DNA of 40,826 bases. It comes from RUG12519 sp045649685 (GTDB lineage Bacteria > Bacillota > Clostridia > Oscillospirales > Ruminococcaceae). The DNA lies in NCBI GenBank assembly GCA_045649685.1, contig JAZRQJ010000003.1, forward strand, positions 1 through 40,826. The letters are read 5' to 3'. The translations under genes and the position numbers were made by a program. The notes beneath the pieces were generated by a model. It was not told where the DNA came from and ran no database searches. It was given only the letters and a program-made list of their open reading frames with translations. Shown here one piece after another: positions 6,198 to 16,250 of the stretch (position 1 is its first letter; every line of letters starts with the position of its first letter).

Positions 6198-7226
6198 CTA
6201 GAAACCCCCATCAATTTTCTTACCAAATAAATCTTTGGAAAAAAACAATCCAACAACAATTGGCATATAAAAAGTATATATTCTCCAAAGTAAAACAGCA
6301 GCACTTAATTGGCCAGCCTCAAATACACTACCGTATATAACATAATAAGATAGCTCTGCTCCACCAGCTGCTCCAGGCAAAGGAATAAAAGTACTGCTCA
6401 TCTGCACACACGCAGCACCTGCAATGATGTGAAATATAGAGTGCAAATCAATATTAATTCCAAATGACAACGCAATAATAACATTAACAGAATAAAATAC
6501 TATAATTTGCAAAGTACTTAAAAAAAACATCTTTACAATAATTTTTTTATTTTCAATAGCTGTAGAAAATCCTTTGCTAAACAATTCAACCTCATCGTCA
6601 ACAAACTCTAATTTTTTATTAACATCCTTCAAAATCCTTAATTTACCTAAAACTCTAACAAAAAATCTCATTATAATCAATGCAATTTTTTTATTAAATC
6701 CAATTAATATAAGAACAATTGCAACACAAGTATTTATCGTAAATCCAACTAACATTAACACAGTAAATCCTTGAATTTGAGCAGCATACTCATTAAATTT
6801 GAATATCATAACCAAAACACATAGACAGGTTAAGGAAAATTGAAACGATATAAATCGGAGTAATAAGGCACTTGTAGCAAAACCATACCCCACCCCACAT
6901 CTATTTAAATAGTAAGCCTGTATAGGTTGTCCTCCTGTAGCAGAAGGAGTAATACTGTTAAAAAATTGACCTATCATACAATTTTTTATACTATATTTTG
7001 CTTTCAACTTGCGATTAAATATACCAAGTCCTTTATTCAATATATGTCCTTCCAAGCACCAATATCCAACCATCGCCAATATACCAATTAAAAGCCACTC
7101 TATTTTACACCTAGAAAACGCACCAAGTATATTGTCTAATCCATCCACAAAAATTATATATCCCATTAATACAATCACAGATAATACAATTATAATACCG
7201 TTGATTATACCGGATTTTTTATTCAT
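6198..7226 (-). CDS. YbhN/LPG-synthase-type flippase-domain membrane protein
   Basis: A 342-residue polytopic membrane protein with about eight hydrophobic segments. It matches the UPF0104 transmembrane domain (lysylphosphatidylglycerol synthase TM region), with the signatures FNSITPSATGGQPIQAYYL near residue 90 and STFIPLPGAAGGAELSYY near 285. Some members flip lysyl-phosphatidylglycerol. The C-terminal aminoacyltransferase domain of MprF is absent, so this is the stand-alone form, whose substrate is generally unknown. The ATG follows GGGAGTGG. It appears monocistronic, between a terminator and the ilvC gene upstream (about 60 bases, same strand), so co-transcription with ilvC is possible. 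Confidence 0.85.
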   Translation of the reverse strand: MNKKSGIINGIIIVLSVIVLMGYIIFVDGLDNILGAFSRCKIEWLLIGILAMVGYWCLEGHILNKGLGIFNRKLKAKYSIKNCMIGQFFNSITPSATGGQPIQAYYLNRCGVGYGFATSALLLRFISFQFSLTCLCVLVMIFKFNEYAAQIQGFTVLMLVGFTINTCVAIVLILIGFNKKIALIIMRFFVRVLGKLRILKDVNKKLEFVDDEVELFSKGFSTAIENKKIIVKMFFLSTLQIIVFYSVNVIIALSFGINIDLHSIFHIIAGAACVQMSSTFIPLPGAAGGAELSYYVIYGSVFEAGQLSAAVLLWRIYTFYMPIVVGLFFSKDLFGKKIDGGF

Positions 7227-7289
7227 TTAATCCACTCCCAAGATAACAAAATCCTAAATTAAATAACATAAATAAATATCAAAAACAAA

Positions 7290-8303
7290 CTATTTTGTTT
7301 CAGAATAAATATCGTCGTCATTCCATTTATACATTTTTCTAAGTTCTTTTCCAACTTTCTCAAATTGTTCCTTAGCTGCAAGCTTTCTAAACGCATTCAT
7401 TTGAGGTCTACCATTCTTATTTTCAGCAATCCACTTTGTTGCAAATGTTCCGTCTTGTATTTCCGACAAAATTTTCTTCATTTCTTTTTTTGTATCTTCG
7501 TTTATTATACGTTTTCCTGTAGTATAATCACCATATTCAGCTGTATCTGAAATTGAATAACGCATAAAATTAAAGCCGCCACGATAAATTAAATCTACAA
7601 TAAGTTTCATTTCATGAATACATTCAAAATAAGCATTTTCTGGAGAATATCCAGCTTCAACCAACGTTTCAAAACCAGCTTTCATTAATGCACACACACC
7701 GCCACACAAAACAGCCTGCTCTCCAAATAAATCAGTTTCTGTCTCAATTTCAAATGTAGTTTCCATAATAGCTGCACGAGCAGATCCTATTCCTGCCCCA
7801 TATGCCAAAGCAATATCTAAACACTTCCCTGTCACATCTTGATATACTGCAACCAAAGACGGTATTCCACGGCCATCAATATACTCACTTCTAACAGAAT
7901 GTCCCGGTCCCTTTGGTGCAATCATAAAAACATCAATATTTTCAGATGGAACAATTTGTCCATAGTTAATATTAAATCCATGAGCAAACGCGATAGCTTT
8001 AGAATCGCTCAAATTAGGTTCAATGCTTTCCTTGTATACATCGGCTTGAAGCTCATCTGGAATCAATATCATAATTATATCTGAAATCTTAGTTGCTTCG
8101 GCAACACTCATAACTTCAAATCCAGCCTCAAGAGCTTTTTTGGCACTTTTACTGCCCTCATATAATCCAACAACAACATTAAAACCACTATCTCTTAAAT
8201 TTAATGCATGGGCATGTCCCTGACTACCAAATCCTATAATTGCAATAGTTTTATCTTTCAAAACTCCCAAATTACAATCATCACTATAATAAATCTTTGG
8301 CAT
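7290..8303 (-). CDS. ilvC: Ketol-acid reductoisomerase
   Basis: A 337-residue class I enzyme. It converts acetolactate or acetohydroxybutyrate to the dihydroxy-acid of the isoleucine/valine pathway using Mg2+ and NAD(P)H. The Rossmann motif is GFGSQGHAHALNLRDSG, near residue 20. The cofactor-selecting loop reads GLYEGSKSAKK; the metal-binding knotted domain has ETETDLFGEQAVLCGGV and the substrate region SDTAEYGDYT. The ATG at 8303 is chosen because GGAGGA lies just before it; an earlier in-frame TTG lies on the binding site itself. No other ilv or leu gene is in the window, so it is an isolated pathway gene. Confidence 0.97.
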   Translation of the reverse strand: MPKIYYSDDCNLGVLKDKTIAIIGFGSQGHAHALNLRDSGFNVVVGLYEGSKSAKKALEAGFEVMSVAEATKISDIIMILIPDELQADVYKESIEPNLSDSKAIAFAHGFNINYGQIVPSENIDVFMIAPKGPGHSVRSEYIDGRGIPSLVAVYQDVTGKCLDIALAYGAGIGSARAAIMETTFEIETETDLFGEQAVLCGGVCALMKAGFETLVEAGYSPENAYFECIHEMKLIVDLIYRGGFNFMRYSISDTAEYGDYTTGKRIINEDTKKEMKKILSEIQDGTFATKWIAENKNGRPQMNAFRKLAAKEQFEKVGKELRKMYKWNDDDIYSETK

Positions 8304-8376
8304 AATATACTCCTCCAAAAAATAACTTAACTAAATTTAACATTCACAAATATTATTGTTAACTAACTGCAATCCA

Positions 8377-8405
8377 AATATATATTAATTAACTAATTTT
8401 GTCAA
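8377..8405 (-). promoter_or_regulatory. Promoter of ilvC
   Basis: On the minus strand TTGACA (8400-8405), 17 bases, TATATT (8377-8382). The leader to the ATG is only about 65 bases, too short for a T-box riboswitch. The rest of 8406-8526 is AT-rich with no feature I can name. Confidence 0.75.
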
Positions 8406-8526
8406 ATAAATTGAAATAAAGCCACACTTTCAAAACATTATTGCAAATAAACAAAATATATTGTAAAATTAATTTGGCTATCAAAATTTATAAAATTAGT
8501 ATTTTTATATTAAAAAATAAAAACAT

Positions 8527-8563
8527 AATAAAACGTCACCAAAGCAATATATGCTTTAGCGAC
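8527..8563 (-). terminator. Terminator of the HPr-like gene
   Basis: On the minus strand GTCGCTAAAGCA pairs with TGCTTTGGTGAC (one wobble) through a five-base loop, followed by a T-rich tail. Confidence 0.8.
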
Positions 8564-8581
8564 AGTCACAAACAACAAAAT

Positions 8582-8809
8582 CTACGATACCATGTACTTT
8601 TTTATTTTTTCAAAGAAACCATCATCATCAGTATGTGCTGTCAATTTTATCTTTTTTGTAAGATCTAAACTAAATATACCCATTATAGATTTAGCATTAA
8701 CAACATATTTTCCTGAAGAAAGATCGATATCAAAATCGTACTGACTAACTGTGTTAACAAATTCTTTTACATCGTTAATTGTTCCGAGCATAATATTAAA
8801 TTCTTTCAT
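8582..8809 (-). CDS. HPr-like protein lacking the active-site histidine
   Basis: A 75-residue protein of the HPr fold. The ATG at 8809 follows GGAGG at good spacing; longer upstream reading has no ribosome site. The second half carries the HPr regulatory-site region as AKSIMGIFSLDL, so the serine equivalent to Ser46 is kept. In place of the His15 phosphorylation region there is IMLGTINDVKEFVNTV, with no histidine. It therefore cannot act as a normal PTS phosphocarrier through His15. Related His-less HPr proteins are common in Clostridia. A Crh-like regulatory role through Ser46 is possible, but no HPr kinase is in view. Confidence 0.85.
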   Translation of the reverse strand: MKEFNIMLGTINDVKEFVNTVSQYDFDIDLSSGKYVVNAKSIMGIFSLDLTKKIKLTAHTDDDGFFEKIKKYMVS

Positions 8810-8858
8810 AAATAACATCCTCCACACGATAAATATAAACAAACTACATTTCACATAC

Positions 8859-8887
8859 ATTTTATCAGCTAACATTTTGTTAGTCAA
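8859..8887 (-). promoter_or_regulatory. Promoter of the HPr-like gene
   Basis: On the minus strand TTGACT (8882-8887), 17 bases, TAAAAT (8859-8864), about 50 bases before the ATG at 8809. Confidence 0.65.
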
Positions 8888-8962
8888 CTAAATTTTAGAT
8901 ATAAAAATATTTTTATTTTGATAATATTTAACGAAATACAAAAATTGTTAGGAGTAAGATTC

Positions 8963-10273
8963 GTGAAAATATCTTTTTTTACACTAGGCTGTAAAGTAAA
9001 TCAATATGAGACAGAAACATTAAAAAACTTGTTTTTTGAAAACGGCTGGACAATTGTAAACACTTCTGATTTTGCGGACGTATATGTAATAAATTCATGT
9101 ACAGTAACATCAATTGGAGACAAAAAAGCAAGACAATCAATACATAAATTTAAGATAATTAATCCCAATTCAATCATCGTAATAACAGGCTGCTTTCCAC
9201 AAGCTTTTCCAGAAAAAATGCAAAACCTAAAAAATGTCGATATAATTACCGGAACCGCAAATAGATCGAATCTTCCCAATATTATAAATCAATTTTTAAG
9301 TGACGGGAAAAAAATAATAGATATAAAATCGCATAAACAAGGAGACCAATTTGAAAATTTAACAATCAGAAAATTTTCCGATAGGACCCGTGCATTTATA
9401 AAAATCCAAGACGGTTGTAATAGATATTGTTCATATTGCATAATTCCAAAAGCAAGAGGATTCATAAGATCTAAACCATTAAATGTTTTACAAAAAGAAC
9501 TAAATATTTTAGCTGAAAATGGATACAAAGAAATAGTATTTGTTGGAATAAATTTGTCTTCATACGGAGCAGATCTTGAAAACACCAATATACTAGACGC
9601 GGTAAAAATAGCAGCTAATATAGACCAAATCAGAAGAATTAGACTAGGATCGATTGAACCGGATCTTTTAACCAAAAACGATATATTAGAATTGTCAAAA
9701 GAAAAGAAATTTTGTCCACAATTTCATTTAGCCCTTCAAAGTGGATCGGATAGTGTTTTAAAGCGCATGGGAAGACATTATGATACGAATCTGTATAGAA
9801 ACTTAACATCATACATATTTGATACATTTGAAAATCCATCAATTACCACTGATATAATGGTAGGTTTCCCAGGAGAAACTGAAGATGAATTTAATGAATC
9901 GCTAAAATTCATAGAAGAAATAAATTTTTCCAGAGTTCACATATTCCCATACTCAATAAGACAAGGAACTAGAGCTGCCAAAATGCCAAATCAAATAACA
10001 AAACAAGAAAAACAAATTAGAGTTCAAAGAATGAAAAAAATAGCACAAAAATCCAATCAAATATTTATGAAAAATCAAATAAATCAAATTCATGAAGTAC
10101 TATATGAAACCAAAGAGAATGATGTTTACACAGGATATACAAGAAATTATATCTTAGTTAAAACAAAATCAAACTCCAACTTGTGTGGTCAAATAAAATA
10201 TGTTAGAATAAAAGCTTGTGAAGATACGTTCTGTATCGGAGAGCTTATAGATATAAAAAAAACAAAAAATTAG
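8963..10273 (+). CDS. mtaB: tRNA (t6A37) C2-methylthiotransferase MtaB
   Basis: A 436-residue radical-SAM enzyme that converts t6A37 to ms2t6A37 in tRNAs reading ANN codons. The GTG at 8963 is preferred, 8 bases after AGGAG; an earlier in-frame TTG at 8918 lacks a binding site. The N-terminal MTTase domain has its three cluster cysteines in TLGCKVNQYE, NSCTVTS and TGCFPQ. The radical-SAM cluster motif is CNRYCSYC, and the core includes ALQSGSDSVLKRMGRHY and TDIMVGFPGETEDEF. A short TRAM-like C-terminus follows. It lies 9 bases before purL, so the two are probably co-transcribed. Confidence 0.93.
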   Translation: MKISFFTLGCKVNQYETETLKNLFFENGWTIVNTSDFADVYVINSCTVTSIGDKKARQSIHKFKIINPNSIIVITGCFPQAFPEKMQNLKNVDIITGTANRSNLPNIINQFLSDGKKIIDIKSHKQGDQFENLTIRKFSDRTRAFIKIQDGCNRYCSYCIIPKARGFIRSKPLNVLQKELNILAENGYKEIVFVGINLSSYGADLENTNILDAVKIAANIDQIRRIRLGSIEPDLLTKNDILELSKEKKFCPQFHLALQSGSDSVLKRMGRHYDTNLYRNLTSYIFDTFENPSITTDIMVGFPGETEDEFNESLKFIEEINFSRVHIFPYSIRQGTRAAKMPNQITKQEKQIRVQRMKKIAQKSNQIFMKNQINQIHEVLYETKENDVYTGYTRNYILVKTKSNSNLCGQIKYVRIKACEDTFCIGELIDIKKTKN

Positions 10274-10282
10274 GAGGAACTT

Positions 10283-13200
10283 ATGTCTGTTTATAGGATA
10301 TACGTTGAAAAAAAAGATGAATTTGCTGTCGAAGCAAAAAAACTAAATTGGGATATAAAAAATACTTTGGGTATAGCTAATTTAGAAAATACTAGAATAA
10401 TTAACAGGTATGATATTGAAAATATTGAAAAAGACGTTTTTGAAAAGGCAAAAACAACAATTTTTTCCGAACCACAGGTTGACAACTTTTATACAGATCT
10501 TCCTAATGCAAAAAATATAATAGCATCTGAATACTTGCCTGGTCAATTTGATCAAAGAGCGGACTCATGTGAACAATGCATACAAATCGCTTCATGCAGC
10601 GAAAGGCCAACCGTTAAAACCGCAAAAATATACATATTTGAAGGAAATATAACTCCCAATGACCTACAAAAAATAAAATCGTATATAATTAATCCTATCG
10701 AATGTCAAGAAGCCTCATTGGAAGAAAAATCAACGTTAAAAACACCATATAATATACCACAAAGCATTGATATTATAGATGATTTTAATGATATGAACGA
10801 ACAACAGTTAGTTGATTTAATAAATTCAAATGGACTAGCTATGGATTTAGATGATATAAAATTTTGCCAAAACTATTTTAAAAATGTAGAACACAGACCC
10901 CCAACAATAACCGAAATTAAAGTTATAGATACATACTGGAGCGATCACTGTCGCCATACAACCTTTTTAACTAAAATAGAGAATATAAAGATAGACGATA
11001 GTGAAATTGCAAAGACATTTGAAGAATACAAGGCAATAAAAAAATCACTTGGTAGAGACAACAAGCCTACAACTTTAATGGATATCGCTACTATTGCTGC
11101 AAAAAAATTAAAATCTGATGGATACCTAAAAGATCTTGATGAAAGCGAAGAAATAAATGCTTGCTCAGTAAAAATCCAAGTAGAATCCAACGGAAATTTA
11201 GAAGATTGGCTGTTAATGTTCAAAAATGAAACCCATAACCATCCAACTGAAATTGAACCGTTTGGTGGAGCAGCAACTTGTTTGGGAGGTGCAATTAGAG
11301 ACCCTCTATCCGGCCGTTCCTACGTATATCAAGCTATGAGAGTTACTGGCGCGGCTGACCCTACTGTTCCTTTGAAAGACACAATAAACGGAAAGCTTCC
11401 TCAACGTAAAATAGTAACAACTTCTGCAAACGGATACTCATCATACGGCAATCAAATTGGACTAGCAACTGGTCATGTTAAAGAAATATATCATCCAGGG
11501 TATGTTGCAAAGAGAATGGAAATAGGTGCTGTTGTTGGTGCAGCTCCAAAAGCAAATGTTGTAAGAGAGATTCCAGCTTGCGGAGATGTTGTTATACTAT
11601 TGGGTGGAAAGACTGGTCGAGATGGCTGCGGTGGTGCCACAGGATCATCCAAATCACATGACACAACATCACTAAAATCATGTGGTGCAGAGGTACAAAA
11701 AGGAAATCCTCCAGAAGAACGAAAAATTCAACGTTTCTTTAGAGATCCAGAAATAACTCGCATAATAAAAAGATGTAATGACTTTGGAGCTGGTGGAGTT
11801 TCAGTAGCAATTGGAGAACTTGCAGACGGCTTACACATAAATTTAAACTCAGTGCCAAAAAAATACGAGGGGTTAGACGGAACTGAACTCGCAATATCAG
11901 AATCTCAAGAAAGAATGGCTGTCGTAATATCAAAAGAAAACATGCAGATGTTTTTAATGAAAGCTGAATCAGAAAACTTAATGGCAACTAAAGTAGCCGA
12001 CATAACCGATACGAACCGTCTAATTATGGAATGGAATGGTCAAAATATAGTTGATATTTCCAGAGAATTTTTAAATTCAAACGGCGCTGAAAAAACAACA
12101 AATATTGAAGTTACAAATCAAGATATAAAACCTATATTTAATCGTAAAAACATCAAAGAAGACTGGTTAAAACATCTTAGCGATTTAAATATTTGCTCAC
12201 AAAAAGGTCTTGTTGAGCGCTTCGACTCAACTATAGGTGCATCTTCTGTATTGATGCCACTTGGTGGAGAAAATCAGACAACGGAAACTCAAGCTATGGT
12301 ATCAAAAATTCCGACAGTAGATAACACCTCAACAGCATCAATAATGTCTTGGGGATTTGACCCGTTTTTATCTTCACAAAGCCCGTTTTACGCTGCTCAA
12401 TATGCGGTAATTGATTCTGTAGCCAAAATTATTGCTGCAGGTGGTTCAACAGAAAAATGCTGGTTAACATTCCAAGAATATTTCCCTAGCACTAAAAATG
12501 ATCCTAAACGATGGGGATTGCCTTTTTCCGCCCTTTTAGGAGCTCTTAAAGCTCAAATGGAGTTAAAAATTGCTTCTATTGGAGGAAAAGATTCGATGAG
12601 CGGAACATTTGAAGATATAGATGTTCCTCCAACTCTAGTTTCATTTGCTGTTTCTCTAGCAAACACCCAAAATGTAATATCTCCTGAATTTAAGGCAGCC
12701 GGAAACAAAGTGGCATTAATCATACCAAATAGTCAGGACAATTCACAACCTGATTATGATAGCATTGCTCAAACATTCTCTACTGTGCAAAAATTAATTT
12801 CAAACAATAAAATTAAATCAGCATGGGCTATTGGCATGGGAGGAGTTGCCGAAGCAATATCCAAAATGTGCTTTGGTAACAAAATCGGATTTAATTTTGA
12901 TAAAAATATAGATGACAAAACTATGTTTAATGCAACATACGGTGGTTTTGTGGTTGAATTAAATAAAGATGATGATAATTTAAATATAATCGGTAAAACG
13001 ATTGAAGATTATGTCATTAAACAAAATTCTAAAATCATAGTAGACCTAGCTGATGTTGAAATAGCATATAACAAAAAACTAGAATCAATTTATCCAACTA
13101 AAGTAGATAATACTAATTCCACTCAAATAACAAACATAGCATATCAAAGCAAAGAAAAACTAAAGTCACCTTCAATTAAAACTGCCTCACCTATTGTATT

Positions 13201-13984
13201 AATACCAGTATTTCCAGGAACTAACTGCGAATATGATACAGTGAGACAATTTAAAAAGTATGGGGCAACATGCGACGTCTTTGTAATAAATACCTTGACA
13301 GAATCTAGTATATCTGAATCAATAGACAAATTTGCTAAAAAACTAAAAACAGCAAATATAGTAATGATACCTGGGGGATTCTCTGGTGGAGACGAGCCGG
13401 ACGGATCTGGTAAATTCATAACAGCATTTTTCAGAAACAATGCTATAAAACAAGAGCTCAATAGTCTCCTAAAAATACGCGATGGATTAATGTTAGGAAT
13501 TTGTAATGGATTTCAAGCATTAATTAAATTAGGTCTGATTGAGCACGGTGAAATAACCGATCCTTCACAAAATCTATCTACACTTACATATAACACAATA
13601 GGTCGTCATCAGTCTATGATTGTTAATACTAGAATTGCTTCAAATAAGTCCCCTTGGTTAAAATACGCACAAGTTGGAGAAACATTTAAAGTTCCAATTT
13701 CACACGGTGAAGGTCGTCTAATAGCAGCAGAACAAACAATAAAAAGTATGATCAAAAATGGTCAAATAGCTACTCAATATGCCGACGTTAATGGTAATGC
13801 CACCATGGCCATGCCATATAATCCAAATGGATCATTCTACGCAATAGAAGGTTTAACGTCACCGGACGGTAGAATATTTGGAAAAATGGGTCATAGTGAA
13901 CGAATAGGAAATAATTTATATAAAAATATACCTAACGTTAAAGATCAGCAAATATTCAAGGCTGGTATAGAATACTTTAATTAA
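10283..13984 (+). CDS. purL: Phosphoribosylformylglycinamidine synthase, single-chain form
   Basis: A 1233-residue enzyme for step four of purine synthesis: FGAR + glutamine + ATP to FGAM. All three functions are fused in one chain. A PurS-like region fills the first 150 or so residues. The PurL core follows, with DTYWSDHCRHTTF, GGAATCLGGAIRDPLSGR and LLGGKTGRDGCGGATGSS. A C-terminal glutaminase domain (about 970-1233) has FPGTNCEYDTV, the nucleophile in GICNGFQAL, and the HGEGR motif of the His-Glu pair. This long layout is typical of Clostridia and gammaproteobacteria, unlike the split PurSLQ of Bacillus. AGGAGG precedes the ATG. No other pur gene is nearby. Confidence 0.97.
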   Translation: MSVYRIYVEKKDEFAVEAKKLNWDIKNTLGIANLENTRIINRYDIENIEKDVFEKAKTTIFSEPQVDNFYTDLPNAKNIIASEYLPGQFDQRADSCEQCIQIASCSERPTVKTAKIYIFEGNITPNDLQKIKSYIINPIECQEASLEEKSTLKTPYNIPQSIDIIDDFNDMNEQQLVDLINSNGLAMDLDDIKFCQNYFKNVEHRPPTITEIKVIDTYWSDHCRHTTFLTKIENIKIDDSEIAKTFEEYKAIKKSLGRDNKPTTLMDIATIAAKKLKSDGYLKDLDESEEINACSVKIQVESNGNLEDWLLMFKNETHNHPTEIEPFGGAATCLGGAIRDPLSGRSYVYQAMRVTGAADPTVPLKDTINGKLPQRKIVTTSANGYSSYGNQIGLATGHVKEIYHPGYVAKRMEIGAVVGAAPKANVVREIPACGDVVILLGGKTGRDGCGGATGSSKSHDTTSLKSCGAEVQKGNPPEERKIQRFFRDPEITRIIKRCNDFGAGGVSVAIGELADGLHINLNSVPKKYEGLDGTELAISESQERMAVVISKENMQMFLMKAESENLMATKVADITDTNRLIMEWNGQNIVDISREFLNSNGAEKTTNIEVTNQDIKPIFNRKNIKEDWLKHLSDLNICSQKGLVERFDSTIGASSVLMPLGGENQTTETQAMVSKIPTVDNTSTASIMSWGFDPFLSSQSPFYAAQYAVIDSVAKIIAAGGSTEKCWLTFQEYFPSTKNDPKRWGLPFSALLGALKAQMELKIASIGGKDSMSGTFEDIDVPPTLVSFAVSLANTQNVISPEFKAAGNKVALIIPNSQDNSQPDYDSIAQTFSTVQKLISNNKIKSAWAIGMGGVAEAISKMCFGNKIGFNFDKNIDDKTMFNATYGGFVVELNKDDDNLNIIGKTIEDYVIKQNSKIIVDLADVEIAYNKKLESIYPTKVDNTNSTQITNIAYQSKEKLKSPSIKTASPIVLIPVFPGTNCEYDTVRQFKKYGATCDVFVINTLTESSISESIDKFAKKLKTANIVMIPGGFSGGDEPDGSGKFITAFFRNNAIKQELNSLLKIRDGLMLGICNGFQALIKLGLIEHGEITDPSQNLSTLTYNTIGRHQSMIVNTRIASNKSPWLKYAQVGETFKVPISHGEGRLIAAEQTIKSMIKNGQIATQYADVNGNATMAMPYNPNGSFYAIEGLTSPDGRIFGKMGHSERIGNNLYKNIPNVKDQQIFKAGIEYFN

Positions 13985-13989
13985 TAAAG

Positions 13990-14038
13990 ACAAAAAACAC
14001 ACGGTAAACTTATACATAAAAGTTACCGTGTATTTTTT
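13990..14038. terminator. Bidirectional terminator between purL and the metal ATPase
   Basis: ACACGGTAA (13999-14007) pairs with TTACCGTGT (14023-14031), with an A run before and a T run after, so it can serve both convergent genes. Confidence 0.85.
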
Positions 14039-14048
14039 ATACATTTAA

Positions 14049-15911
14049 TTATCTAGATTTAATTCTAAGAGATCTTAGTGCGTTTAATATTGCAAGTATA
14101 GAAACACCGACATCTGCAAATATTGCAAACCACATATTAGTAATTCCTACCGCACCTAAAAGTAAAATTGCAGCTTTAACGCCCAAAGAAAACACTATAT
14201 TTTGTCTCACAATAACCATTGTCTTTTTAGATATTTTGATAGCTATTGGAATTTTTTCCACATCATCATCCATTATTACAACATCTGCAGCTTCCATAGC
14301 AGCTTGTGATCCAATAGCACCCATGGCAATACCAACATCAGCTAACGACAGTGCCGGTGCATCGTTAACACCGTCTCCAACAAATGCAACTGTTTTTCTA
14401 TCATTATCTTTATGTATATACTGTTCCAATTTTTCCACTTTTTCATTTGGCAACAACTCACTATAACAATTATTAATGTCTAATTTTTTAGCAACACTTT
14501 CCCCTATAGTTTTTCTATCACCCGTAAGCATAACAACATCATTAATATTTTCTTTTTTCAATTTTTCAATAGTTCTTTTCGAGTTTGCTTTTATTTCATC
14601 AGCTATAACTATGTTTCCAACATATTCTCCATTCAATGCAATATAAACAATCGTTCCAATATCATAATTAATATCATACTTTATTCGATTATGCTCCATA
14701 AACTTTGAATTTCCCACACAAACTTTATTTCCATCAATGAGTGCCTCAACCCCCATACCATCAATTTGTGTTACTTTATTAATTCTAAATTCATCTATAT
14801 CCTCATGGCCATATTTATGCTTAATCGAATTGGCAATAGGGTGATTTATATGAAACTCAGCTAGTGCAGCTAATTCAATTAATTCTGATTCCGTTAAATT
14901 AATAGCGTTTATGGAAATAACATCAAATGTCCCACTAGTTAATGTTCCTGTTTTATCGAAAATTACGGTATTAATTTTTGATAATATTTCTAAATAATTT
15001 CCGCCTTTAACTAATATACCGTTTTTAGATGCACCTCCAATTCCCCCAAATAAACTCATTGGAATAGAAATAACTAAAGCACACGGACAAGAAATAACTA
15101 AAAAAATCAATGCACGCTCGATCCAAATACCAAAATCTTGATTAAATAAAAATGCTGGAAATATAGCTAATAAAAGTGCTGCCACAACCACACAGGGTGT
15201 ATAATATTTAGCAAATTTTCTTATAAAATTTTCAGATTTAGCTTTCTTGTTTTTAGCATTTTCAATTAAATCTAAAACTTTAACAACAGTAGACTCACCG
15301 AAAACTTTATTCACTCTAATTTCCAATAATCCACTTATATTTACATACCCGCTAACAACCGCATCTCCTTTATCAAAAAACTTAGGAATAGATTCACCAG
15401 TCATAGAGGAAGTATCTACAGTTGAAGAGCCTTTTTCAATAATACCATCCAATGGTATTTTTTCCCCAGGTTTTACAACTATAATATCCCCTACATTTAT
15501 TGTTTCTGGTTCAACTTTCAATATATCATTTTCACATTTCAAATTAGCATAATCTGGTCTTATATCCATCAAAGAAGATATAGATTTTCGAGAATAATCC
15601 ACAGCACAATTCTGGAACAACTCTCCTATTTGATATAACAAAATAACAATAACTGCCTCAGCATATTCTCCCAAAGCAAAAGCACCAACTGTTGCAATAA
15701 ACATAAGTGAATTTTCATCTAGCAAATCCAACTTACATAAATGTTTAATGGTTTTATAAACAACATCCCATCCAATAATAAAATATGGAATTAAAAACAA
15801 AAAAAACTTAATCCATCCAGAAATAGAAAAAAACAAAATAGAGATCAAAAAAATAACAGATAACAATATTCTTAAAAGCATAATTTTTTGTTTTTGATTC
15901 ATAACTATCAT
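14049..15911 (-). CDS. P1B-type heavy-metal-transporting ATPase (Zn/Cd/Pb class)
   Basis: A 620-residue membrane pump. The ATG at 15911 lies 9 bases after GGAG; the upstream TTG overlaps that site. Ordered motifs: TGES in the actuator domain, the metal-binding SCPCALVIS in the membrane, DKTGTLTSG at the phosphorylated aspartate, the HP motif in INHPIANS, MLTGDR, and GDGVNDAPALS. The last helices carry a lysine in LGVKAAILL and an aspartate in FADVGVSILA, the pattern of Zn2+/Cd2+/Pb2+ exporters. The N-terminal heavy-metal-binding domain is missing; the protein starts almost at the first helix. No ArsR/SmtB-type regulator lies beside it, which is unusual for a cadA/zntA gene. Confidence 0.9.
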   Translation of the reverse strand: MIVMNQKQKIMLLRILLSVIFLISILFFSISGWIKFFLFLIPYFIIGWDVVYKTIKHLCKLDLLDENSLMFIATVGAFALGEYAEAVIVILLYQIGELFQNCAVDYSRKSISSLMDIRPDYANLKCENDILKVEPETINVGDIIVVKPGEKIPLDGIIEKGSSTVDTSSMTGESIPKFFDKGDAVVSGYVNISGLLEIRVNKVFGESTVVKVLDLIENAKNKKAKSENFIRKFAKYYTPCVVVAALLLAIFPAFLFNQDFGIWIERALIFLVISCPCALVISIPMSLFGGIGGASKNGILVKGGNYLEILSKINTVIFDKTGTLTSGTFDVISINAINLTESELIELAALAEFHINHPIANSIKHKYGHEDIDEFRINKVTQIDGMGVEALIDGNKVCVGNSKFMEHNRIKYDINYDIGTIVYIALNGEYVGNIVIADEIKANSKRTIEKLKKENINDVVMLTGDRKTIGESVAKKLDINNCYSELLPNEKVEKLEQYIHKDNDRKTVAFVGDGVNDAPALSLADVGIAMGAIGSQAAMEAADVVIMDDDVEKIPIAIKISKKTMVIVRQNIVFSLGVKAAILLLGAVGITNMWFAIFADVGVSILAILNALRSLRIKSR

Positions 15912-16250
15912 TACTATAATCTCCAATTCTATTAAATTTAATATAAAACAAAACCAAAGTCATTAAAATCAAAACTATGTATTAGTCAACATTATAACAA
16001 ATAAAAATATAACTTTCAAACACCTTATTATTAACACAATATATATGATAAACAAAATATATCTATGTTATAAAAAATACCACAAATTCCAATAACATAC
16101 TCTGTTAAAAAATGAATAAATTTAATATTGTTTTAGATTTTAAACGTTATTATTGAATACATATTAAGTTTATAGTATAATATATTAATCAAATTACAAA
16201 TTTCTATACCTATAATCAATACTAGTTAAAACATTTGGAGGTTTATTTAA
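15912..16250. other. Divergent intergenic region, ATPase and nfnA
   Basis: AT-rich sequence of about 340 bases between divergent genes. Apart from the nfn promoter listed separately, I see no gene or strong repeat. I cannot place a convincing promoter for the metal ATPase. Confidence 0.5.
16153..16181 (+). promoter_or_regulatory. Promoter of the nfnAB operon
   Basis: TTGAAT (16153-16158), 17 bases, TATAAT (16176-16181), about 70 bases before the ATG of nfnA. Confidence 0.7.

Noticed and set aside
8304..8400. T-box riboswitch before ilvC
   Set aside because: The leader after the predicted promoter is about 65 bases and has no T-box motif or terminator/antiterminator pair.
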